From an uncultured Tissierellia bacterium (GTDB lineage Bacteria; Bacillota; Clostridia; Tissierellales; Peptoniphilaceae), in NCBI GenBank assembly GCA_902489375.1, contig CABTZP010000034.1:1-12153 (forward strand): DNA of 12,153 bases, given 5' to 3'. Positions 1 to 5,541 of the stretch are shown piece by piece. Positions within the stretch are counted from its first letter, which is position 1. The number at the start of each line of letters is the position of its first letter. The position numbers and the translations under genes are program-made. The notes under the pieces were generated by a model that saw only the letters and a list, made by a program, of their open reading frames with translations, searched no databases and was not told the DNA's origin.

Positions 1-32
1 GACTGGAGTTCAGACGTGTGCTCTTCCGATCT
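1..32. other. Illumina TruSeq adapter (sequencing artefact)
   Basis: The first 32 bases read, on the minus strand, AGATCGGAAGAGC followed by ACACGTCTGAACTCCAGTC. This is the standard Illumina TruSeq read-through/index adapter, matching over the whole stretch. It is synthetic DNA left untrimmed at the edge of an assembled contig. The true chromosome therefore begins at base 33 at the earliest, and sequence just inside should be treated with caution because adapter-terminated reads often carry chimeric ends. Confidence 0.97.
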
Positions 33-192
33 CCTCGGGGCCGGCGGGGGCTCCTTCTGAAATGGGGAGAGGGGTTCAGTGGCGGGGTCCAAGTTGCCAA
101 AAGGCCTTTAGGAAATTTAAGTGGGGATTAGCCAGTCTAAAATTCCCACTAAATCGTCTCGAGCAAACGCGTTCGTCTGATCAATTTTTAAC
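33..192. other. Non-coding contig-end stretch with two dyad symmetries
   Basis: No supported gene lies between the adapter and the truA stop codon. Bases 97-112 form a near-perfect palindrome (CCAAAAGGCCTTTAGG, one mismatched pair). Bases 120-150 form an imperfect hairpin: AGTGGG at 120-125 pairs with CCCACT at 145-150, and TTAG at 128-131 pairs with CTAA at 137-140, with one mismatch and a small bulge. Read in the direction of truA transcription the hairpin is followed by TTAAATTT, not a good U-tract, so it is at best a weak terminator or part of a leader for the next gene. In many Firmicutes rplM-rpsI follows truA, but nothing of them is visible. Bases 33 to about 95 are much richer in G and C than the rest and may not belong to this genome. 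Confidence 0.4.
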
Positions 193-1092
193 CTATCTTC
201 CTCTAAAAATTCTCTCGGCTCCCGCTCCCTCAGCCCCTGGCTCTCCTTTGGCAAAAATGGAGTCTGATAAAGGCTTCTCGCATGAATGCGGATAAACGCA
301 AGAAAAGCGCTGAATTTTTTGGGTGAGTACGGGGTCGGGGAAGGTTTTTTCGAGGGAGATTTCAATGTCTTCCAGGGTTAGGCCGGCGGCGGGAAAGGCG
401 GAGGCAATGGGGTGGTCAGCGCCTTCTTTGAGGAGAGGCGGAATCTGTTCGAGCTTGAGATGGCCACGGCCAAGGTCTATCAGGCTTCCAATCAGGATCC
501 GGACCTGGCGGCGGAGGAAGGAATCGCCGGTGAGGTGGAAAGTCCAATGGTTTCCCTGACGATCAAGCTCAATATTCATCAGGGTGCGGATGGGGTCTCG
601 GTCCTTATCTTGAAGGGAGAAGGCGGAAAAGTTGTGGGTGCCGATAAAAAGCGGGAGGGCCTTTCGGATGATCTCCTCATTTAAAGGGTAAGAGCAGAGG
701 CCGAAGTGGTGCCGGGCCTGCGGGAGAAGGTATGGTGCTTCCAGTAGGTCATATCGATAGGTCTTTGCCTTGGCCTGGAAACGGACATGAAAATTCAGAG
801 GAACCTCAGCTGAGCGGATGACCATGAGGTCCTCTGGTAAATAGGGTCGCAGTTTGTGATAAAAAACGTCCGCGGGGGTGGGATCGGTGGTAAGAAAGTT
901 GACCAGCTGGCCTTCCGCGTGAACGCCCGCATCTGTTCGGCCTGCCGCAATCATTCGAACGGGCTTTCCGGTTTCCTCTTCCAGGGCGCGCTGAAGCTCG
1001 CCGGCGACGGTTCGGCCTGGACCGGCCTGCTCCTGCCAGCCTTGAAAATTTGTCCCATCATAGGCCACTTTCAGCAAGATATTTTTATACAT
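193..1092 (-). CDS. truA: tRNA pseudouridine(38-40) synthase TruA
   Basis: Isomerises uridine to pseudouridine at positions 38-40 of the anticodon arm of many tRNAs, in the cytoplasm. The N-terminus has the family YDGTNFQGWQ motif (residues 11-20). The catalytic aspartate is D54 in GRTDAGVHAEGQ (51-62), and the conserved SFLRRQVRILIG block lies at 191-202. The ATG start is fixed by an in-frame stop four codons upstream; the only SD-like AAGGA is about 12 nt away, which is long. It is the last gene after ecfT, as usual in Firmicutes, but a 210-bp repeat-filled gap separates them. The protein is 299 residues against roughly 245-260 for the family. The normal end falls near residue 247 (GLTLEDIEIS), and the last 50 or so residues are not recognisable and resemble no TruA tail I know. 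Assignment is certain; authenticity of the tail is less so. Confidence 0.95.
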   Translation of the reverse strand: MYKNILLKVAYDGTNFQGWQEQAGPGRTVAGELQRALEEETGKPVRMIAAGRTDAGVHAEGQLVNFLTTDPTPADVFYHKLRPYLPEDLMVIRSAEVPLNFHVRFQAKAKTYRYDLLEAPYLLPQARHHFGLCSYPLNEEIIRKALPLFIGTHNFSAFSLQDKDRDPIRTLMNIELDRQGNHWTFHLTGDSFLRRQVRILIGSLIDLGRGHLKLEQIPPLLKEGADHPIASAFPAAGLTLEDIEISLEKTFPDPVLTQKIQRFSCVYPHSCEKPLSDSIFAKGEPGAEGAGAERIFRGR

Positions 1093-1093
1093 A

Positions 1094-1123
1094 AATGATC
1101 GTTATCCTTGACCAATGATCGTT
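1094..1123. repeat. Pair of 10-bp direct repeats upstream of truA
   Basis: AATGATCGTT occurs at 1094-1103 and again, identical, at 1114-1123, exactly 20 bp apart and immediately upstream of the truA start codon. The pair borders the 11-bp tandem array. It could be a two-site operator on one DNA face (20 bp is about two helical turns) or another product of local sequence duplication; the sequence does not decide. Confidence 0.7.
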
Positions 1124-1241
1124 TTCTTTGAGTTTACTTTGCGTTTTCTTTGAGTTTACTTTGGGTTTTTTTTGAGTTTTCTTTGGGTTTTTTTGAGTTT
1201 TCTTCAGGTTCTCTCCGGGTTCTCTTCAGGTGATTGCCGGG
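1122..1241. repeat. Degenerate 11-bp tandem repeat array (about 11 units)
   Basis: Bases 1122-1241 divide cleanly into ten 11-base units plus one 10-base unit (1188-1197). On the plus strand the first units are TTTTCTTTGAG, TTTACTTTGCG, TTTTCTTTGAG, TTTACTTTGGG, TTTTTTTTGAG and TTTTCTTTGGG. Later units drift to TTCTCTCCGGG, TTCTCTTCAGG and TGATTGCCGGG. Odd and even units alternate near 1122, giving a 22-base higher-order period. Each unit starts with a T-run and ends in a G-containing triplet. The array fills most of the ecfT-truA gap. The period is close to one DNA helical turn, so phased A/T tracts could bend the DNA; on the truA-sense strand it gives a purine-rich, probably unstructured leader. 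There are no spacers, so it is not CRISPR. Confidence 0.85.
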
Positions 1242-1302
1242 TTTTCTATAGACAAAAAACTCCGGCGAGATCAGCCCGCAAAAGGACGGCCCTATGGGTG
1301 CC

Positions 1303-2094
1303 TTAGAAAAAGTACGCCAAAGCCACCATTCCTGTGAAGACGACGAGGGAGGCGGCGAGGTCTTTTTTCGTAAAGACTAAGGGATTAAGCCGGGTCCGTC
1401 CTTCCCCGCCCCGGTAGCAGCGGGCTTCCATGGCCACGCCCAGCTCATCGGCTCGTTTAATGGCATTGAGAAAAAGAGGAACCATTAAAGGAATCATCGC
1501 CTTGGCCATGTCGAGGAAACGCTTGGATTCAAAGTCCGCCCCACGGGCCTTTTGGGCCTTCATGATTTTCTCCGCTTCCTCGAAAAGGGTGGGAATAAAA
1601 CGGAGGGCAATGGAGGTCATCATGGCAATTTCATGGGCAGGAAAGCCGATCCTTTTGAGGGGAGAGAAGATCGCTTCTAGGCCATCCGTCAGCTGGAGGG
1701 GGCTGGTCGTTAAGGTGAGCAGGGTGGTTCCCGTGACCAGCTGGATGATGCGAATGGCAATAAAGAGGGCCCGCCAAAAGCCTTCTCTGGAGAATTTGAA
1801 AATCCACCAGGACCAGACCACCTCTCCGGGCGTAGTCCACATATTAATCAGGGTGGTGAAGATCAAAATAGCGAAAATCGGCTTGAGGCCTCGAAAAACC
1901 ATTTTGATGGGAATGCCGGAAATAATCACAACCGAAAGGAGAAAGAGAGCAGAAATCCCGTAGCCCAGAAAAGAATCCGTCAAAAAGCAGACGACCATAA
2001 AAACCAGGGTGAGGAGAATCTTTGCCCGGGGGTCCAGCTCATGGATAGGGGAATCTCCTGGGATGTACTGGCCTAAAAGCACTCGGCTATTCAT
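1303..2094 (-). CDS. ecfT: ECF transporter transmembrane subunit EcfT
   Basis: Membrane scaffold of an energy-coupling factor importer: it links the two cytoplasmic ATPases to interchangeable substrate-binding S components for vitamins or metal ions. The 263-residue length is typical. The N-terminus (GQYIPGDSPIHELDPRAKI, residues 8-26) is family-typical. Hydrophobic segments lie around 27-60, 72-86, 107-130 and 245-262. The two coupling motifs that dock into the ATPases are ARG at 183-185 (in KARGADFES) and its partner ARC at 224-226 (in AMEARCYRGGEGRTR). The start codon overlaps the ecfA2 stop by 8 nt, suggesting translational coupling. No S-component gene is present nearby, as expected for a shared (group II) module whose S components are encoded elsewhere. 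Confidence 0.95.
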   Translation of the reverse strand: MNSRVLLGQYIPGDSPIHELDPRAKILLTLVFMVVCFLTDSFLGYGISALFLLSVVIISGIPIKMVFRGLKPIFAILIFTTLINMWTTPGEVVWSWWIFKFSREGFWRALFIAIRIIQLVTGTTLLTLTTSPLQLTDGLEAIFSPLKRIGFPAHEIAMMTSIALRFIPTLFEEAEKIMKAQKARGADFESKRFLDMAKAMIPLMVPLFLNAIKRADELGVAMEARCYRGGEGRTRLNPLVFTKKDLAASLVVFTGMVALAYFF

Positions 2095-2950
2095 TTGCGG
2101 CCTCCTTCAGGACTTTGATCAGCGAGGCGGCGGCCTCATCAACGGTCAGCGCCTTATCATCAACCGAAAGGCCGCCCGCCTTTAAAAGACGCATAATCTT
2201 CGTGATCTGCGGAACAGCAAGGCCCATGGCCTCGAGCTCTTCTTCCCGGGAAAAAACCTCCCGAGGGGTCCCGTCCATCCTGACCTCCCCCTGATCAATG
2301 ACAATCAGCCGATTCGCGAGGCCGGCAATGTCCTCCATCGAATGGGTGACGAGAATAATCGTCATGTCGGGTGTAGCCTGGTAAAGCTGGTCAATTTCGG
2401 AAAGAATTTCATTTCTGCCATGGGGATCAAGGCCCGCCGTGGGTTCATCTAAAACTAAACAGCTTGGCTCCAAGGCCAGGACTCCGGCGATGGCGACCCG
2501 CCTTTTTTGCCCGCCGGAAATATCAAAGGGAGAGAGATCTTTCATGGTTTCAAAATCAAGATGCACCATGGCCATGGCCCTACGGACCCGGCGGTCGATC
2601 TCCTCCTCGGCAAGGCCGAGGTTTTTCGGGCCAAACGCGATGTCCTGATAAATTGTTTCCTCAAAAAGCTGATCTTCCGGATACTGGAAAACTAGGCCCA
2701 CCTGCTGACGGAGCTTTCGAAGATCCGCTTTTTCATCGGCAGTATTCATCCCATTGACCGTAACGGTGCCGGCGCTGGGAAAGTTTAGGCCGTTCATATG
2801 CTGAATCAGGGTCGATTTTCCAGACCCCGTATGACCAAGAAGGCCGATAAATTCATGGTCATGGATGGTCAGATTGATGTCATGGAGAGCCTGAACAGGA
2901 TACTTGGAATCCTGATTGTAAAAAAAGTCAACGTGAGAAAAACGAATCAT
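2087..2950 (-). CDS. ecfA2: ECF transporter ATPase subunit EcfA2
   Basis: One of two ABC ATPases powering the ECF importer, working as a heterodimer with EcfA1 on the cytoplasmic face of EcfT. Motifs in order: Walker A GHTGSGKST (residues 39-47), Q-loop FQYPEDQLFEET with Q89, signature ISGGQKRR (from 144), Walker B CLVLDE ending at the catalytic E169, the D-loop that follows, and the switch histidine H203 in THSM. The Q-loop form FQYPEDQLF and the AGLDP D-loop are typical of EcfA2 rather than EcfA1. Length of 287 residues is normal. The ATG overlaps the ecfA1 stop in an ATGA arrangement (4 nt), so the two are coupled and likely made in equal amounts. Confidence 0.95.
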   Translation of the reverse strand: MIRFSHVDFFYNQDSKYPVQALHDINLTIHDHEFIGLLGHTGSGKSTLIQHMNGLNFPSAGTVTVNGMNTADEKADLRKLRQQVGLVFQYPEDQLFEETIYQDIAFGPKNLGLAEEEIDRRVRRAMAMVHLDFETMKDLSPFDISGGQKRRVAIAGVLALEPSCLVLDEPTAGLDPHGRNEILSEIDQLYQATPDMTIILVTHSMEDIAGLANRLIVIDQGEVRMDGTPREVFSREEELEAMGLAVPQITKIMRLLKAGGLSVDDKALTVDEAAASLIKVLKEAANE

Positions 2951-3840
2951 AAAAGAGCCTCCACCACTTGCTGGACCGTAAGCAGGTCGGGGGCAATGTC
3001 AATGCCTTCCTGATGGAGCCGGTAGGCGAGTTCTGTCGCCTGGGGCACATCCAGCTCCAGGTCCCGCATCCGGTTGACCTGGGAAAAGACGGCCCGGGGG
3101 CTTCCGTCCATGGCAATTTGCCCATCGTTAAGGACCAGGACCCGGTCAGCGTGAACCGCCTCTTCCATATTATGGGTGATTAAAAGGATGGTCATTTTTT
3201 GCTCGTGGTTTAAGTAATCGATTGAGCGAAGAATTTCCCGCCGGCCGACGGGATCCAGCATGGCCGTGGGTTCATCCATGACCAGGCATTCCGGCTTCAT
3301 CGCCAGGACTCCAGCGATGGCGACTCTTTGTTTCTGCCCGCCGGAAAGCTCGTGGGTCGGTCTACGGTGATAGGCGGCCATTTCCACTGCATCCAGGGCA
3401 AAGTTGACCCGGTCTCGAAGGGCGGGGTTGGGAATGCCCAGGTTTTCCGGCCCGAAGGCGACATCTTCCTCCACAATCGAGGCAACCATCTGATTGTCCG
3501 GGTTTTGAAAGACCATTCCGCACCGGGAGCGAATGTCCCAGAGCTGGTTTGGATCGCGGGTGTCCATGCCTAAAATCCGGATGCTTCCTTCCGTAGGCAT
3601 CATTTGCGCATTCAAAAGACGGGCAAGGGTGGACTTGCCCGACCCGTTATGGCCTAAAATGGCCACAAAAGAACCTTTTTGAATCTTCAGATTAAGATTT
3701 TTCAGCACCTTGACCGGCTCTTCGTCTTCATAAATGGGATAGGCGTAGGAGAGATTTTCGACTTCGATCGCATAGGAAGGGGGCTGGACCTCGTCCCCCT
3801 TTGAAGATGCCTGATCGGTGGCTGTATTTTTTTCTTTCAT
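2947..3840 (-). CDS. ecfA1: ECF transporter ATPase subunit EcfA1
   Basis: First gene of the ECF cassette; ABC ATPase that pairs with EcfA2. Motifs: Walker A GHNGSGKST (63-71), Q-loop FQNPDNQ with Q112, signature LSGGQKQR (165-172), Walker B CLVMDE ending at E190, MLDP D-loop, and H223 in THNM. The FQNPDNQ and DEPTAMLDP forms mark EcfA1. The ATG at 3838-3840 is preceded by GGAG eight bases upstream. The ABC domain only begins near residue 23, so there is a hydrophilic N-terminal extension of about 20 residues (many S, T, D, E, K); no internal Met offers a shorter start. I see no convincing promoter in the 173-bp gap upstream, which instead carries degenerate repeats. Confidence 0.95.
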   Translation of the reverse strand: MKEKNTATDQASSKGDEVQPPSYAIEVENLSYAYPIYEDEEPVKVLKNLNLKIQKGSFVAILGHNGSGKSTLARLLNAQMMPTEGSIRILGMDTRDPNQLWDIRSRCGMVFQNPDNQMVASIVEEDVAFGPENLGIPNPALRDRVNFALDAVEMAAYHRRPTHELSGGQKQRVAIAGVLAMKPECLVMDEPTAMLDPVGRREILRSIDYLNHEQKMTILLITHNMEEAVHADRVLVLNDGQIAMDGSPRAVFSQVNRMRDLELDVPQATELAYRLHQEGIDIAPDLLTVQQVVEALL

Positions 3841-3888
3841 AAGCGTTTCTCCAGCTCAGGCCCTACACGAAGACAAATGGAGCTTCCG

Positions 3889-3952
3889 ATTGCTTTCCAT
3901 TGGCGTTCGCATTGGCCTTTGAATTGTTTTTCGCATTTTCATTGGTTTTTTA
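3889..3952. repeat. Degenerate 12-bp tandem repeats upstream of ecfA1
   Basis: On the plus strand the units begin at 3889 (ATTGCTTTCC), 3899 (ATTGGCGTTCGC), 3911 (ATTGGCCTTTGA), 3923 (ATTGTTTTTCGC), 3935 (ATTTTC, half unit) and 3941 (ATTGGTTTTTTA). Spacing between the middle units is exactly 12 bp, and TTCGCATT recurs at 3906-3913 and 3930-3937, 24 bp apart. On the ecfA1-sense strand this reads as repeated CCAATG(C)GAA-like words. No ORF, terminator or operator is evident. It resembles in style, though not in sequence, the array between ecfT and truA. Confidence 0.6.
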
Positions 3953-4013
3953 AGAAAAGGCGGGCAGACCCTTCTTTGCTAATGGCTGCATTTTCCCGTT
4001 CCGCGCTTTTTCC

Positions 4014-5474
4014 TTAAAAAGTCTTATCTTTAGGGGAGTAGGTCGTCGTGGACTCGTAAATGACCACGGGGGTGTTGTTGGGGAAGTTCTCAAAGATGAA
4101 TTTGGCGGTTGCTTCCGGCAGGTTGATACAGCCATTGGAGCCGTCCTTAATGTAATAGGTCCCGCCGAAGTCTTTCGTCCAGGACGCATCATGGAGGCCC
4201 ACGCCCCCATAATTGATGGGCATCCAATATTTAACGGGAAGATCATAGGTTGACCCGTCTTTTCTTGTCCCCTTTAAATTCTTTCCTTTCTCATGGGACC
4301 AAATCTTATGGACCCCCACCGGAGTTTCGGCAAAGTGGTTCACCGCGCCGGATTTCACATCTCCGTGGAAAAGGAGTTTTCCTTTCATATAGCACCACAT
4401 CTGCTGCTTGGACAGGTCAATCTCGATATAGGTGTCCCCGATGTCGTTGGTTCCCCGGGAAAGGCCAGCATTTTTGTATGCCGGATCCATCTCTTTTTTT
4501 CCGCCTTCATTTAAGGCATCCTTGAGGGCCTTCGCCGTTTCATCAACTTTGATCTGCCAGCCGTAAATTCCGGGCGGGACCGTGATTTCCTTGTCCTCAT
4601 TGGTCTTAAATTTGCGTTCCTTCCCATAGGTATCGGTTTCTTTCGCCATGGTTTGGACCCAATCCTTAAGGACCTGGTCATTCCAGGCGGCGGTTCCGTC
4701 CTCGTTCATTGTTAGGGCGTCGGCGATCTCCTGGATGCCGAATTGATATTTTTTATCGACAAAATCATAGGTGATCTCGGTGCCTTCATACTTTTTGAGG
4801 ATCTTATACCCTTTGACAATGGCCGGGTCCTCCCGGGTCTTTTTGGGAAGGGCGTAAAGATTTCTCACATCCAGAACCTTTTTTTCAGCGATCAGGCCCT
4901 GGACAATTTCTTTTTCGAGCCGATCTCCATCAATATGGTTCCCCGGATCTTCCGGCTGAATTCGGATTCCCTGCTCATCGACGACCAGCTTGGCGTCGAC
5001 CGGCATGGGGCCGTCCGGCTCAAAGCCTCCCTCAGCGATTAGCTGAAAAAGCTTATCTTTTTCATAGGTCGTCTGATAATTGACCTGCCAGGGATGATGA
5101 CGGAAAATCTCTCTCGGCCAGGCAAAGGAATTTTGCAGGACAGGATTTCCGGTTGCTTTCATCTTCAGATCAATATCACTTCGTTTAATTACCGTCTTTT
5201 GTCCATCTCTTCCTTCCACGCTCAGGGGGGTATCCGAACTGCCCGGACGGACCACTTCCGAAATCCGGTAAAAAGACCGGCGCTCCCCATTCATCGTTGT
5301 CCTCGGATAGGTATATCGGGAGAAGAGATAGACTCCGGCAAAGTAAAAGAGAACCAAGCCAAAAAGAACCCAAAGAACGATTTTTCCCGCTTTACTCATC
5401 GTCTTTGTTTCTTTGATCTTTGCTGGCTTTTCGCTTTTCTTCTTTTTTTTCATCGGCTGTTCCTCAGGCATCAT
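4014..5474 (-). CDS. Membrane-anchored L,D-transpeptidase (YkuD family)
   Basis: Predicted to form 3-3 peptidoglycan cross-links, or attach proteins to the wall, outside the membrane. From the first Met: a lysine-rich cytoplasmic start (8-31), a single membrane anchor (about 31-51), a long extracytoplasmic region (about 60-340) resembling the PG_binding_4-type domains that commonly precede YkuD, then the YkuD catalytic domain (about 346-475). Active-site residues are H428 (GVGLHDASW) and C449 in GSNGCINLP. The usual motif is S/T-H-G-C, so the histidine is Asn447 here. AETPVG at 382-387 is the family substrate-loop region. Start is ambiguous: ATG at 5474, the adjacent ATG at 5471, or ATG at 5453 (residue 8, just before an A8 run), each with a plausible SD. 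It follows the exporter gene by 67 bp with its own candidate promoter. Confidence 0.88.
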   Translation of the reverse strand: MMPEEQPMKKKKKSEKPAKIKETKTMSKAGKIVLWVLFGLVLFYFAGVYLFSRYTYPRTTMNGERRSFYRISEVVRPGSSDTPLSVEGRDGQKTVIKRSDIDLKMKATGNPVLQNSFAWPREIFRHHPWQVNYQTTYEKDKLFQLIAEGGFEPDGPMPVDAKLVVDEQGIRIQPEDPGNHIDGDRLEKEIVQGLIAEKKVLDVRNLYALPKKTREDPAIVKGYKILKKYEGTEITYDFVDKKYQFGIQEIADALTMNEDGTAAWNDQVLKDWVQTMAKETDTYGKERKFKTNEDKEITVPPGIYGWQIKVDETAKALKDALNEGGKKEMDPAYKNAGLSRGTNDIGDTYIEIDLSKQQMWCYMKGKLLFHGDVKSGAVNHFAETPVGVHKIWSHEKGKNLKGTRKDGSTYDLPVKYWMPINYGGVGLHDASWTKDFGGTYYIKDGSNGCINLPEATAKFIFENFPNNTPVVIYESTTTYSPKDKTF

Positions 5475-5506
5475 GGGCTCCCTTCTTCTTTTCTATTATC
5501 TTTTTT

Positions 5507-5512
5507 ATTATA
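5507..5512 (-). promoter_or_regulatory. Candidate -10 box for the L,D-transpeptidase gene
   Basis: The minus strand reads TATAAT, a perfect sigma-A-type -10 hexamer, in an A/T-rich stretch about 33 bp upstream of the start codon at 5474. A TTCGCT or TTTCGC hexamer lies 17-18 bp further upstream, only a weak -35. This suggests the gene can be transcribed separately from the exporter upstream. Confidence 0.4.
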
Positions 5513-5541
5513 TAAGAACCGGAAAAAAAAGCGAAAGGAAA

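Noticed and set aside
33..192. L13-type leader RNA or rplM promoter downstream of truA
   Set aside because: Expected from Firmicutes synteny, but the imperfect hairpin alone does not match a leader I can recognise, and the contig ends before any rplM sequence.
117..365. 82-codon minus-strand frame overlapping the truA tail, TTG start
   Set aside because: Overlaps truA in another frame, weak SD, no recognisable domain; probably chance, though relevant to the truA frameshift question.
1122..1241. CRISPR array
   Set aside because: Units are 11 bp, degenerate and contiguous, with no unique spacers and no cas genes.
1242..1302. Terminator after ecfT (CTCGCCGGAG then TTTTTT)
   Set aside because: The hairpin has only about three pairs; not stable enough to support.
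3950..4000. Terminator after the L,D-transpeptidase gene (AGAAGG/CCTTTTCT region)
   Set aside because: Stem needs bulges and is followed by A-runs rather than a T-run on the transcript strand.
3950..4246. 98-codon minus-strand frame over the end of the L,D-transpeptidase
   Set aside because: Lies mostly inside the clear YkuD domain in a different frame; no recognisable product.
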